Shown here: in pieces, positions 14,166-26,233 of the stretch | Layout: every line of letters begins with the position of its first letter | How positions within the stretch are numbered: position 1 is the first letter of the stretch | DNA from: Phoronis australis | Taxonomy: Eukaryota > Phoronida > Phoronidae | Direction of reading: 5' to 3' | Length of the DNA: 64,000 nt | Assembly: GCA_002633005.1 (NCBI GenBank) | Contig: NMRA01000048.1 | Coordinates: 248,001 to 312,000 of the forward strand | Translations under genes and position numbers: made by a program | The notes under the pieces: model-generated | What the model was told of the DNA's origin: nothing | Seen by the model: the letters and a program-made list of their open reading frames with translations, nothing else | The model's database searches: none

Positions 14166-14861
14166 GCCAACTTTGATATTCATTTTTTAAGCCACCTAAA
14201 CAGAGTGCAAGCATCTTTAACACACCAGAGCGCTCAAATCAAAATATCTGGGTGATCTTTATATACAAGTTAACCATGTTAACAATGTGCATTAGATTTG
14301 GACTGATAAGGACACAGCAATGACCTCAAGTCTGTGGGCGCATACAAGCAAAGAATTAACAGGCCATAAGTCAGGAAATTACAAAATTCTAATGATATTT
14401 TAATGGCCTTCAGCAGTCCAATGCCATAACTTCAAAGGGACCTTGTGGTAAGATTCTAACACCACCATAATGAGACTGAAACATCTAGCCAGTAACATTC
14501 ATAATCTGCCCCCCCCCCTTCCCCTACCCCAAGGCTGCAAATGTGTGTTCACTGTGAGGGTACCAACAGCATTCCTCATAGCCTTCACAGGGACTTCAGT
14601 AGGTTCAATCCCTGAAAACAGCATTACAGTGAGCTAACACTCCTGGTAAGTCCACTAATGGTGTTTTTTGTTTGCTCACTGACCAGGAGTCTGAGAAGGG
14701 GTGCTCTGAGCATTTGTACACAACAGTAACAACTTGATGATTGTTGGAGAGGTCTTGATATTACATAACACCACTGCTGGGGATTGCACACTGGGGGAAA
14801 TGGCCTTGTCAGTGTTGCATGGCCTAATGGACGGTCATAACAGGTTGGGTAAGTCCACATC

Positions 14862-14973
14862 AGAATTAGATTAATAACGCCACAGTTGCAAGATACTTAT
14901 CTGACACAACTGTCCAGAGAATTAGATTAATAACACTATGGTTGCAAGATACTTATCTGACAGAACTGTCTAT
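14862..14973. repeat. Tandem duplication, 56-bp unit, two copies
   Basis: The unit starting AGAATTAGATTAATAAC and containing GTTGCAAGATACTTATCTGA occurs twice head to tail (from 14862 and 14918), with a few differences. Confidence 0.85.
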
Positions 14974-16545
14974 GATAATTGAACATAAGTGAATGATTTT
15001 GTTATTTTGAAAATAGCTATTGACTATTTTTAGAAACCAGTCAATGGTACTTTACCATAGGCACACTGCAGCGTGTGCACTCAGATAAAAGCTGTAGATA
15101 GAACTAATTTGCAATTTTAATGATAACCAATAAGTTGGGTAATTTTCACTTCCCCGCTGAGAAAAATCAAAAATAAAATCAAACATGAAATAATCCTTTT
15201 GTAACACTGTTATGCAAACCACGTGTCACTATGACAACAAGGAATAATATTCAATTATCACAAAACGTTTTCACAGGTTTTAATACCATTAAGGATTTCA
15301 TTCTAAATGAAACAACAGAAGCTAGCTACACTGAACAGGATTTCAGTATTTTGTAAGCAGATGCCGACATAACCCAATCGATTCAAAGAAACGTAACCCC
15401 AGTCCTTGTTGGGATAAATTACCCACAAAAAATGACAATCAGACTGCTAAATTATTCTTAAATTAGTCACAATTGTCTGTTCCCTCGTGATTTAAAAAAA
15501 AAACACGCCACTGGGCCAGACTCTGATTTGGTTTTTACTGATATTTACGTAGGTGTTCCACAGGAAATAGGTGACTAGAAATCCATGTGGTAGACGCGTT
15601 GACCTAATGGATTCAGTCTGCTAACTAGGATCTTTCAAAGGATATAAAAAATGGCTGAAATTCCTTAACCAAGTTTCATGACCTGGGCTCCATCTACAGC
15701 AGGTCCCGCTGTGTCATGAAAACTGAGGAACAACTAACAATGATTGACATGAGCACTAATATACACAATAAGTTATGAAGGAACAATATATGCTTGTGAG
15801 TTTGTGAATGGTCTTCTGTCATTTAACATTGCATTACTTGGGTAAGCACTGTTTGATAGAATTTGGAAATCAACAGGGATCGTTTCATTTTTGTTTCTTT
15901 TCAAATTTCCCGTCTAGTTGTTCACATGACTCACTAGGTGGTCACATGGTTAATACTGGAGTGGGCCACATTCTGAATCTACAGTAAAATTCACAATTTG
16001 GGACACACAAGTGAAACTAATTTCTTCATTTTTTTCTAGAAAGAGAAGTATCACCATGGTAACACTTCAACATGTTAAAGTTCTATACCATAGTTACCGT
16101 CTCACAATGTTTTATAACTCCGGCCATTCACATAAGAGTTAATGGGCTTTGAAAAATCAAAAAAGATTCATTTGGACTATTACTTTTGTCCGAAATCGGT
16201 GTTGTCATTGGCGCACTAGGTCATTCAGACGCGGCGGACTTTGCATTTCTCAAATGAATCACTGGTTGTCTGATACAATCCTAGTATTGCGAGTATTGCT
16301 ATATCAACATCCTAGTGGTGTATACTGCTTCATAGATTAATCCTTCATAATGCGGTATAAATGCCAAGATTTATTGTCATGAACTTGGGAGAAGTTGACA
16401 GTGGTCAGACAGTCATCATCAATAAACTACATTTAACTAATACTGCCTTTAGTAGTCATCACCAATATCATTGCATCATCAATCACCATAGCTACATTGG
16501 TTCTGTCCATGGCAATGTCTGAAAGCAACAAGAGTAGAGTCTTAC

Positions 16546-16782
16546 CAGCGGGGTTGTACGGTGTTCCCCCGGTGCAGGCACTGACTAGGTACGGGGGCTC
16601 CACAGGCACTTGAGGTATATCTGGGTCAATCTCTGCATAGACGCGTGACGAGGCCACTGATCGCCGGTCAAAGCTTCTCATTCTGACCGGTAGGAGGTCT
16701 TCCTCCAGAGGAGGTGGCGGTATTGGTGGGGGCGGTGCTGGCATCGACGGTAGTGTTGAAGGCAGAGTTGATGTCTCAGCAT
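16546..16782 (-). CDS. Teneurin, third coding exon (polyproline tract)
   Basis: The exon is 237 bases, with acceptor CCTCCTTTCCAG and donor GTAAG, phase 1 at both ends; the first codon (GAT) is completed by the last G of the previous exon. It adds about residues 159-237. It starts with a Thr/Ser/Pro stretch and then has a polyproline run (PAPPPPIPPPP, about 172-182) followed by LEED, a basic VRMRSFDRR segment, and a Pro-rich PQVPVEPPYL. Teneurin cytoplasmic tails carry polyproline SH3-binding sites at the same relative place; vertebrate teneurin-1 binds the adaptor CAP/ponsin through such sites. Whether this protein does is inference. Codon use is more GC-rich than the flanking intron, as expected for an exon. 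Skipping it would preserve the frame. Confidence 0.85.
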
Positions 16783-19700
16783 CTGGAAAGGAGGTTAAAT
16801 GGGATTTGAAGTTAATTATTCAAAAGATTGTAAATTCTCTTTATGGATAATATTTGTTACTGCAACAGTCAAACCCCAGACTTTCCGCAAGCTGAAACAA
16901 ACTCATGAATCGAGGCTCACTTATCCAAACAATATATTTTTCACACACTTTTGTGACCCCGGCTTTTTTTGGCTTTCTTGTCAATTTCCCCAGCCAAAGA
17001 ATGTATTTTGGGGGTTATTGACGGATGGGATGTACCTTTGGAATTGACTAGCTTTGACAACTACAAATCAACAAAATATAATGTGTTTGCGGTTTTATTA
17101 CAAATAACCAATTCTACTTGGTATCTGCCAGACATTCACTGTCACTGCATGGGATTTAGCTCCGCCATCAGAGCAGCCATGAGAGCAGCCATCAGAGTGT
17201 TAGGCTGTGACTGAGGCTGATCTCAGAAAATAACTTGTTCACCGATAATGTCCCTTTAAAAGACCCGAAGGCATGAAAGCAGAATGACAGTCCTACCTTT
17301 CAATTTAGAATGCTACTCAGCTTAATCGCAACAAAACAACAACTGAACAACACAACTTTCTTTTCACTTAAAAAACACTAATTCCAAACAAAGATACTAT
17401 AGTGACCCAAGTAAAATGCTGAACAATACATCCCTGATAAACTCTCAAAGCCAAATATCTATGTGTACTAGTAAGCTGGTCCATAATGAGAGTAGTGCAA
17501 CAAATAGGCGGGCAAACCCAAATGCCAGCAAATATAATTCAATTGACCAGATGAAGAAAGACAGCGGCAACTAGAAACTCAATGTTGACCACCCCAGACC
17601 ATGAATACATACACACAAGATATCTGGCCCAAATCTTTAAAAAAATCCGACAAATCGTGACAAAATCCTCCGAAAAACATTCGCAATCAGAACAAATGAT
17701 ATAAACAAACCTTTCCATTTCTTTTTAGCTGGTGGAGAGAATTTTCTCATTTCCATACTCACATACATGGCCAATGTCTACGAAAACCTGTGCAAGCCAC
17801 TGAAGAAACGAGACCCATATGTCCAGAGCCTGACAGGACTTGGTTTACTAATCACCCAACAGAGAGGAAATACGATAATGCCAGCTATTGTATCAAACTC
17901 AGTGGTTATCCCATGTGTGACCAGAGGGAGGGAGAATGAGTGAGTTGAGCCAGAAACGAGAGACAATAATGACCTGATCAACATCGGTTCAGAAATAGAT
18001 TAAAAGGTGAAGACTACAACTTATGTGAGGTCAATACAAATTACAGAAACTTGAGACAACTTGTATGACGGAAAACGGGAAATAACTGATATCGAATGAT
18101 TGAAAATCAGTGTTTGAGATGAAATTTATGCTGCACTGATAATTGATGTCATGGATAAAACATTTTTAATGTCCAATACACATGTTAGGATGAACTTTCT
18201 TTAATTTCGAAACTGACAATATGGCAGAAAAACGCAATATATTTAGACAGATATTTCAATGAAACTAAAAAAAATAAAATTCATTTCATTGTTACTAAGG
18301 TTTGTACTATCAACCGTGAGTCATAAAAAAGCGTGGTAACATTTTGAGCATTATTGTAGGAACACAGCAAGTCTTTGCAAAATGGTAGTGTACAACTAAT
18401 ATAATTATGTTTCAATGAAATTGAAATAAATTTACTGTAAAATGTATTATCCCATGACCAACAGACATAGCTGACAAGGTCAACATTGGGCAGCTCGGTA
18501 GCTAAATGTTTCAATTCAAGTGTGTTCAGGACTATACTTAATTTGTTGAAAATGTTCAGATTACTTTGGGCGATCTTAATATACAGTAGATATCCCCTGA
18601 GTGAAGACGCGGAACAAAGAGAGAGGCACACTGGGATTGAACAAAAAACGGCAGCCTATCGCCTACAATAATATTTACTATCAAACACAAGTTTATTTTT
18701 GTAAGAGACTATGGGGCGACTGGACCTCCAAATCAGCATGCTGCCGGCTGTTTTAATCAACTGAAAACTATGTGCAAACATGCCTGTAAATGAGAACTCA
18801 TCTACACCATCATTCACATACTGAACCAAGTTTGGAAACTTTTGTTGTGCAATACATACACACTCACAGGCAATAGACGGAGCAGTGCATTAGACTGCAG
18901 AGCGAAATGTAGTATTTTGGAATTCTTTGGGAACAAATTGAAACATTTTTGCACGAGCACAACAAACAGAGTAGACAAAAACGCAGTAACAAATTCTTTC
19001 CTCCTCAAAAACTGGCCTGTTTTGCAAATGCTTAAGCTTATTCATCTTGAATGTTGCAAATGTTTCTAGAGCATTTTCGGTCCAAGTCCATGCGGGAATA
19101 AAAAATATGGTACTTCACAACTCCTTAACAGCTCCTGCACTCAGACTAGCTGTGATAACCAGGGCATGTAAGCAAACAAAACAACAGCTCCACCTAGGGA
19201 ATACATTAACAACTACTCCAAGGAGTAAAAACACAATTAGCAACTACACTTGATGTGCAATTCAAATACAAGCAAACTACTGACCCTTCTCATAACTATT
19301 TCATAACAGGAAGGAATGAATCAAAATCTGCAATCACAAATCAATTCGGATTTCCCACGTTTTTGTGAGAGAGATGTGCAACTTGGCCGCTGCTGCAAAG
19401 ATTTCCAATAATATCTGACGTAACAACACCACGTTGGAGTGTGTGATTAATTTTGTGATGCAAACGCATAATCGCACCATTCAAGATTACAGGCGGCAAC
19501 GACCAGCTAATCAAGACACTTAATTCACGGGTACGTGGTTAATTATCCATCCATGTAAATACAACCAAAAGCTGTGGCTGTTGGCAAAGCCGTTTCAGGC
19601 AGTCATGCAGCATTACGGCTGCCTGCAGCAATTTTACGGTTGCTGTCATCAGTGAAAAAGTTGCAAAAAGAAACAAGGTCGAATCACAATGCAGCATGCT

Positions 19701-19921
19701 TTACAAAATTCCAGTAAGTTCCAGTACAATGCAAACCAAAGACTGATCAACCACAATTATGTAGTTATCTATTCATTTCACACAAAAATGATTACCAAAA
19801 TTGACATTTTGTCCATTTTTCAAAGTCTGATAACTTTGCTACAAATAGTGGAAACTTCACCAAATGTTTCATGACATATACACATACAAACTAGGCTAGT
19901 AAAAGAAAAAACATTCTTAAT

Positions 19922-19980
19922 CTTTGTTTTTGTGGGAATTTGTCAAAAAATAAAATTTCTGTTGTCCACTATGGTGTGTT
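19922..19980 (-). repeat. Dispersed repeat family A, left-end fragment
   Basis: On the minus strand it reads ACACACCATAGTGGACAACA followed by GAAATTTTATTTTTTGACAA, matching the left end of the family. Confidence 0.5.
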
Positions 19981-20473
19981 TAACAGATGAAGAATTATCG
20001 TAACACAAAATTATCAACGCAGCAGAAATTAAGCTCTACCTACACATTTTAATTTGTTTATACAATTTTGAATATGACATGTAGACCATTGTCTACGGAC
20101 TACAACCGGTCATACAATTTTATATTGGACCAAGGTCTATGCACTCCAATTTCTATATACAGTTTCATGTATGACTTCTTAGCTCTAGAGCTGAAGGTGC
20201 TGGGACACCTTTTTACACACTCCTGAAGTACAAAGTTATGTGTAAACAGAGCTTTATTCCTACCAGCAACTGTTGCAGAAACAAAAAAATTTTGTCATCA
20301 AGATAATAAAGTTGCATAATTTGCCCCCTTCACCTGACTTAACTCTGACACTGTGTAAACTGCGATGTCAGCTGAACCTTTCAGACTGGCTTCGGTAGTT
20401 AGTGAAAACTGTACTTATTGCAAATTGATATATGAGTCATTAAAGTTATCACGAGATGGCACTCCGAAAACAT

Positions 20474-20492
20474 TAATAAATAAATAAATAAA
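20474..20492. repeat. TAAA microsatellite
   Basis: Nearly five TAAA units in a row. Confidence 0.9.
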
Positions 20493-21648
20493 TGATTTTT
20501 TTAAAATTTAAAGTACCTTTTGTGTAGTCAGATCATAAAAGAAATGAAGCGCTTACAGTGGCAGATCAGTAGATAGTTGAAAAAATAATCAAATAATAGC
20601 ACAACACGTGCAAGTTATCGAGCGCAGAACTTGCTGACAACTCCAATGACACCAGACTTCAGTTTTCATACCGCATCCAAGCATAAACGCTCCAGTGTTA
20701 ATCCACCCATTCATTGCCAAGAGAACTGGGGCTCTCAACAACTTTCATTCCAAACAGGAGTTATTAATCATTCATAACAAATGACCTGCTCCAAAACATC
20801 GACTAATCAACTTTAGAATGAAAGGCCCCATGTATAGAGTACTTACACAATAGCCAAATTATGCTGCTGTGGCCATGACCGAAACACGGCCATGGAGGAA
20901 CATATTCAAAGAAAAAATGCTGACACACACTTGTCAAGCATATTTCTTTATCTCGTACACATATGCAAGCTCTCAAGAAAAAGAATACACTACACGCTCG
21001 CAACTCAAATGTGATTTACCAACATTTCCTGAAACGTTTCAGGCGAGCAATTACGTGGTGTAATTTAATTCCAGGTGGACCTTTAGCCAATATCCGTTAG
21101 ACGATAGGCGTTGAGACAATAAGTCTGGCTGGGTGAGGGCAACTCAAGAAACGTGACAACACTGCATTATTTGATACAGCTCAGCCGTGAAGACAGAAGG
21201 GATTTGAGAACTACAGAACGCAGACCCTGTCCAGATATTTCAAGAGATTTCAATAACAACGATTCAACCGAGTGAATGAAATTTACGCTCTGAGCAGTGA
21301 AATGCATTAAATGTGCTTAATACTAACTGAGGAACACTGGGAGCTGGTGCCGCAGACCTATTGTAAGCCATTAATTAGAAATGTCAGCCATTTTATTCAT
21401 TGTGTAGTGAATTTTTTAACCTGGAAGCCCCAGGGAAAAGGTAAATAAGTTTGTGCACTTTCACGACTTGCTGCAAATATACACAGAGGAATAAGGAGAA
21501 CTCGCCTTAAAGTTCTACGAGTAGCAATCTCTACCAGGTAGCAGTGTTGAGTCAAGTGCGTTCAGATTTTTTATATCAACAAATTCACTCAGCAGAGTAC
21601 TGCCCAAGATTGAGGCAAAATCTTGTACAAAAAAAATCGCGATCTTAC

Positions 21649-21915
21649 CTCTAACATTATCTCGTGTTAGAGTTTTGTCAGTATAATCCGTTCCGGCATC
21701 ACTCAGCGACAAGTGTGATTGACAGTTAGCTTGATCCTCGGATGACAACGAACTCTGCGACCCGTGACCTAAACGGCTCCATGTATCCTTTGGCCCCATT
21801 TGATTGTCCGTTTCAATGTCGCCCTCTGACCCACTCAGGTACGTGTATAAACGATTCATTCCACCAACATCAGAGGTATCTAGTGGAGAGATGGTGCTCT
21901 CATCTGTGGTAAGAC
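21649..21915 (-). CDS. Teneurin, second coding exon (serine-rich conserved block)
   Basis: The exon is 267 bases, entered after TTTTCCAG and left at GTAAG, in phase 1 at both ends. It adds about residues 69-158. It carries the most diagnostic teneurin signature in the window: GSEGDIET (about 97-104), a Trp near 114, then GSQSSLSSED (about 120-129) and LSLSDAGTDYTDK (about 137-149). Vertebrate teneurin intracellular domains have the same order: GSD-DTE-E, then MW/LWxRG, SSCLSS and LSLTDT-H-KSD. That order is the main reason for the family call. The block is predicted disordered and rich in Ser/Thr, so phosphorylation is plausible but not shown. Because both phases are 1, skipping this exon would keep the frame. 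The neighbouring introns are about 7.0 kb (upstream) and 4.9 kb (downstream). Confidence 0.85.
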
Positions 21916-22692
21916 CTGGAAAATATAATTTTTAAACAATTTAATAAAATCGAAGAAATGCAAAATCCACACTGGGTTCTCACAATGGCTGCCACTCATG
22001 TCTACGCAAAGTTAAGAGAACAAATATAATAAATGCATCAGGAGCCTAGCAATGTCAAATGCAGTGTATTCACCTTCCAACCCCATAATATGGCAGTCAA
22101 GTTATTTTTTCTTAAAAAATTCTCCCTTTCTGATATTTTGGCAATTACATATCTTTTATTCAAAATAAATGAAAAACTACCTTGATGGCGTTTATGATGT
22201 TATAACTGTCAAAAATTACAAGAACTACCATTGCATCACCATTACATTATTACTAAGTTTTGCTATCACCATCGCCATCATCACCCTGTCGCAAGCTTTT
22301 CAAATATTTAAACTTCGTTATTTTCGTCAATTTTACAAGTTATCCCTCCACAGCAAGTACCCTAGGTTTATATAAATACCTCACCCCACACAAGTTGTTC
22401 TTATAACAACTTGTTCTGGTGCTAGGAAACTGCACACTTGCTGTGCTGATATTTTCCAAGTATTTCTCACACTGAGACTCTTGTCATTGAAAAACAATCC
22501 ATCAGTCAGCATAACTCTTCAAAAAACATGTTCCAATGTCAGTGTACACGGAAGATTGCTCAGCTGATGCCATTAGCAAATTTAGCCACTGAATGAAGCA
22601 ACAAATACAACAACACAAATAAGAAAAAAAAATACAAAATTTCATTTTCTAAAGAACAATTAACTTCCCTAAGGCACAGCAAATCTCACAAC

Positions 22693-22896
22693 TTTTGGAC
22701 AAAAATAATTGCCAAAAATTGATCTTTTGCACATGTCATGGGTGATTCATGTGAATGCCTACATTTTTTTCAAAATAATGTTCTTAGGTAGCTATGGTAG
22801 CAGAGCTTGAACATACAAAGGTGTTAATTTGGTGATACGTATCTTTGATGGTAAAAAATGAGATTTCACTTGTATACCGCACTATGTCCTAAATTG
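22693..22896 (-). repeat. Dispersed repeat family A, near full length
   Basis: On the minus strand it runs from TTTAGGACATAGTGCGGTAT through CAAGTGAAATCTCATTTTTT to GGCAATTATTTTTGTCCAAA. Both family ends are present. Confidence 0.6.
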
Positions 22897-23414
22897 GTGA
22901 GATAACACGGCAACACTCCAGGCTGAAACAATAATTAAATACACTAACTGAATACTCAAGATTCTGAGGTGAAATCTGGTGAATAAAAAGGTTTGTTAAG
23001 GCCTACAAGATGACCATCAGTAATCTGTTAATAACATACCATACAAGAAGCACTTGCCTGGCATCCTCAGACCAAGGCAGATAACAATTAACTAAACTTG
23101 AACATCAAAGACAGCACTGCTGAGCATAACACTCAATTATGAGAATGAGGCAGTGGTCAAATGAGATCATTCTAATGGAAGGATTATCAGCGATAAACTG
23201 CCATCAGTTTTAAGTGCAAAATGTGCGAATTATATTGATGGTCAATTAATGGGTCTACACAACAATTGGTAATGTTTTGCCTTGATCACCACGTTAAAGA
23301 TGGAGATTGTTTAGAAAGAAGATTTTTGCAGCAAACATATAGAGTTCTAAGTCAAGTTTACAATGATTCCTATTTCACTAAGTGTGATGCTTCTGTTGCA
23401 TCCTACGCTAAAAA

Positions 23415-23632
23415 ATTTCATTTTGGGACACAATATGGCAGACAAATGAAATCTTATTTTGTCAATTTCTGAGCAAAAATAACTTTTCAGGGAAAATGTA
23501 CTTTGCTCTTAGCATGGTTTGTATGAAGTACCTATTATCAAACATTTGGTGAAACTTTGAACGTTTGTAACAATGTGGCACGCCTCTGAAAATGGCATTT
23601 TAGCAATTATTTTTGTCCCAAATTGAAGAACT
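23415..23632 (+). repeat. Dispersed repeat family A, full-length reference copy
   Basis: It has all landmarks: TTTTGGGACACAATATGGCA, AATGAAATCTTATTTTGTCA, TTAGCATGGTTTGTATGAAG and GCAATTATTTTTGTCCCAAA. The outer ends TTTGGGACA and its near complement TGTCCCAAA suggest short terminal inverted repeats. No coding content, about 218 bp. Confidence 0.7.
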
Positions 23633-23672
23633 GTTACCGCAGTCAGCGATTCACTATTTCTACTAAAACTGG

Positions 23673-23739
23673 ATAATAGTCATTTAAAGGGCTCCCCACA
23701 TTTTTAAAATCAGTTTTCTCCACTGAATAACTGGCATCT
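23673..23739 (-). repeat. Hairpin element, copy 5 (half copy, subfamily I)
   Basis: Read on the minus strand it contains the loop (GATGCCAGTTATTCAGTGG), the inner arm in diverged form (AAAACTGATTTTAAAAA) and an outer arm ending in ATGACTATTATC, matching copy 1. The other arm is missing. The break lies beside the TTAA-flanked element that begins at 23744. Confidence 0.65.
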
Positions 23740-23743
23740 ACAC

Positions 23744-24161
23744 TTAAGTCCCGTCTACACACAGCCTACCCTAGAACACTTTGCGCTAGTGCAACTTACA
23801 CCACTTCCAAATGGAGTGTCCACACACTCGTATCCGCTAACTAGAGTAAGGTGGAAGTTGTCGCTCTGTGCGTGTTAATGAACACCTAAAGCGAGTACGG
23901 TGCGCAAAGGAAAACTCGTCTGTATGTAACCACAGCTGATAATTACTTCTGCTCTACCCCGGTTATGCGGCCACACAGCGATGACAGGTGGCGCAAGTTA
24001 CCCTAGAACAAGCTACCCTACCTCCATAATGTGGAGCAAGTTGTCACAAGTGGGGTAAGTTGCGCCAGTTAAAATCACGTCCAGACAGCACTCAAGCCTA
24101 GCAACAACTCGCTCCAGGAGTAATTTGTTCTAGGGTAAGTCTGTGTGTATACAGCACTTAA
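23744..24161. mobile_element. TTAA-flanked inverted-repeat element (MITE-like, 418 bp)
   Basis: The element starts TTAA|GTCCCGTCTACACACAG and ends CTGTGTGTATACAGCAC|TTAA. The two ends are inverted repeats over about 32 bases, both continuing to TACCCTAGAACA. TTAA at both ends is the target duplication typical of piggyBac-type transposition. The interior has no open frame and is richer in G+C than its surroundings, with further short motifs repeated in inverted form (GCAACTTACACCACTT near the left, AAGTGGGGTAAGTTGC near the right). It is a non-autonomous element; assignment to piggyBac is inference from the TTAA alone. Confidence 0.7.
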
Positions 24162-25949
24162 ATGAGCAAATGTGGCATCAAATTGTAATTGAACAAGTGA
24201 CATTCATCGACCAACAGAACACTTGGCTGTATTCTAATCCTGATACAAAACCAACAGCACTTGATGTTAACTGTCACCCATCAACAATAAACAATTTCAA
24301 AAAGACAGGCATTATTGTCAAAGTCAAAGTTGTAAAGTTGCACTGTACAATGTAAGTTAGTCAATTAATTTTGCTGAAGACAGGAGTTCAAGGGAGACTG
24401 TCAAAAACTTCACAAAAACCACAGTAGATACTACTTCACTATATCAATATAGTAAAGTGGCAAAGAGTCACAGTAACCCTCAATTGATTGTCCTATGGTG
24501 ATGAGAGCTAAATCAAACAGCTGCAGATAGGAGGGCAGTGAACTGGAAGAGGTATTTCAGCCAGCATGAAATAACAAGTGTGAAAAGAGCTGTTAATGGA
24601 CTCAACACAATGGGAAGCAAATGGCAGTTTGTGTTTTTCCAAGTATTGTATGTAACAAAGCAATGCTAAAAAAGGCAGACGTGCAGCTTTTGTGTCGTCG
24701 AGTTTCATGGTCTGCTCATGAAGTCAGCAGCTCCGTGTTGAGCGTGAAATTGTCAATACCTTTGGAAATGCATTAAACACGGGGAAATAATGCGGCATTA
24801 ACAAATCAATTTTAAAAAAAGAGCGTACGGCATGACGGAAAATATTGCCAGTTGGACTGGAGCTTACAAACAAATCGTGTTAAGACGAGTGATCTATTTA
24901 AATAATATAATGTCTAGTTCCATTCAACATCAGCACTCCTCCTCAGGTAAATGAGAGGAAATTAGACAATGATGCGAAATTTACAGCATCAAAACCCATA
25001 TTGAAAAGGTTCATAAAACAACAAAGTCTACTCATTAAGAAAACCACAGACTGATGGACATCTCATGCAGCTCTTACCTAACACAGACATTCAAATGACT
25101 GGAGAGAAAACGTTTGTTCATCAAACCCATCAAACCGCTGTATTTAACACCATGCTGTCATGGAAACCTTACCTGTTAATTGCAGATATTATCACATAAT
25201 CTGCTGTCAACGTGACAGAAATCAGAGGATTTGCAAGGAAGTCGTTTTTATCTCCAGCGGTTTCAGCTTCAACTTAAAATCTGATGTAAGAGTGCTATTA
25301 GCTCATTCAGAAATGCCAAGTAGTATTTACTAAAAATCTCCAATTTCACAATCCTAGAGTCACCAGTCTAGATGGTCTATCAGAGACTGGACTTCCATCA
25401 GAAATACAACAGCTAAAAAGTCACTTCACAAGCCAACCATAGAGTCCAAACTAATAAGTGGACAAATGAGAGCTAAGGATTACCTAAAATGAAAATTTCG
25501 TAAAACAAATCTGATCTGGTATCAACGGCTCTAAACTCATTACTGCTCACAAAAAGCTTGAATTTATCATCACTGCCAAATAGATTTAAAGTTTTAAGGC
25601 TTACAGTTTCAGTTATGCCAGTTGCCTGTCAGTCGAATTAGCATAAATCATACAAGCAACAAGTATTGTCTTACAATTCATTTTTGAACAGAATGTGACA
25701 AATGCAATCTCATTTTCCCTGTATACGAAGTTCTGAATCAAAGAACTTACCACAAGTGCTTGACAATGCACCGCAATATAAACTCTGCTACTAGACACGC
25801 TTAAGTAAACGGTAAACTCTCGCCAATTTCAAACTATTTCTGATGCAAGCCTCTTTCATCTTTAAAAAAAATTCGACCATTATTGCGAGTGCCCATAACT
25901 TTTCTAAACCTTGTAGAAAAAGTTAAGGTGGTGAATTATCAACTTGGTG

Positions 25950-26018
25950 CTACATAATTTTACAAAAAAATGAAACTTGACTCTTCCACCATATTGTGTC
26001 TTAAATTGTGGAGATTTT
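25950..26018 (-). repeat. Dispersed repeat family A, left-end fragment
   Basis: On the minus strand: AATTTAAGACACAATATGGT, then CAAGTTTCATTTTTTTGTAA, matching the left end. Confidence 0.55.
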
Positions 26019-26217
26019 ATGGTAGCCACACCTAGCTAAGGGATAAGACAAAAACACAACATTTCATTCATGCCAATGATAGAATCCTCAGACTTACCTA
26101 CTCAAGGAGACTAGAAACTAACCAAGAATTCAGTGAACTGCACAGCTCTCTGCTCTACAATACAACTAATCTGTTTCTGGGCATGTCAGGTCTGAGGACT
26201 ACAAGGTGCCAGTGAAA

Positions 26218-26233
26218 ACACACACACACACAC
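26218..26233. repeat. CA microsatellite
   Basis: Eight CA/AC dinucleotide units in a row. Confidence 0.9.

Larger units (their letters stand above)
8124..16545 (-). other. Teneurin intron 3 (about 8.4 kb)
   Basis: It is bounded by GTAAG at the right (16545) and CTTTCAG at the left (8124). It contains a roughly 400 bp dispersed repeat (9066-9490), a hairpin element (12145-12255), a fold-back element (13980-14165) and a 56-bp tandem duplication (14862-14973). Short open frames inside it have no splice support or family resemblance. Confidence 0.8.
16783..21648 (-). other. Teneurin intron 2 (about 4.9 kb)
   Basis: It is bounded by GTAAG at 21648 and TTTCCAG at 16783. It is mostly unique-looking AT-rich DNA with a repeat fragment at 19922-19980 and a short TAAA run at 20474-20492. 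A 13-base unit near 17168-17198 is repeated about 2-3 times. No exon was recognised. Confidence 0.8.

Noticed and set aside
15590-15665. GACCTAATGGAT, like the A box of a tRNA-Arg
   Set aside because: No B box or acceptor stem follows; the next 60 bases do not fold as a tRNA.
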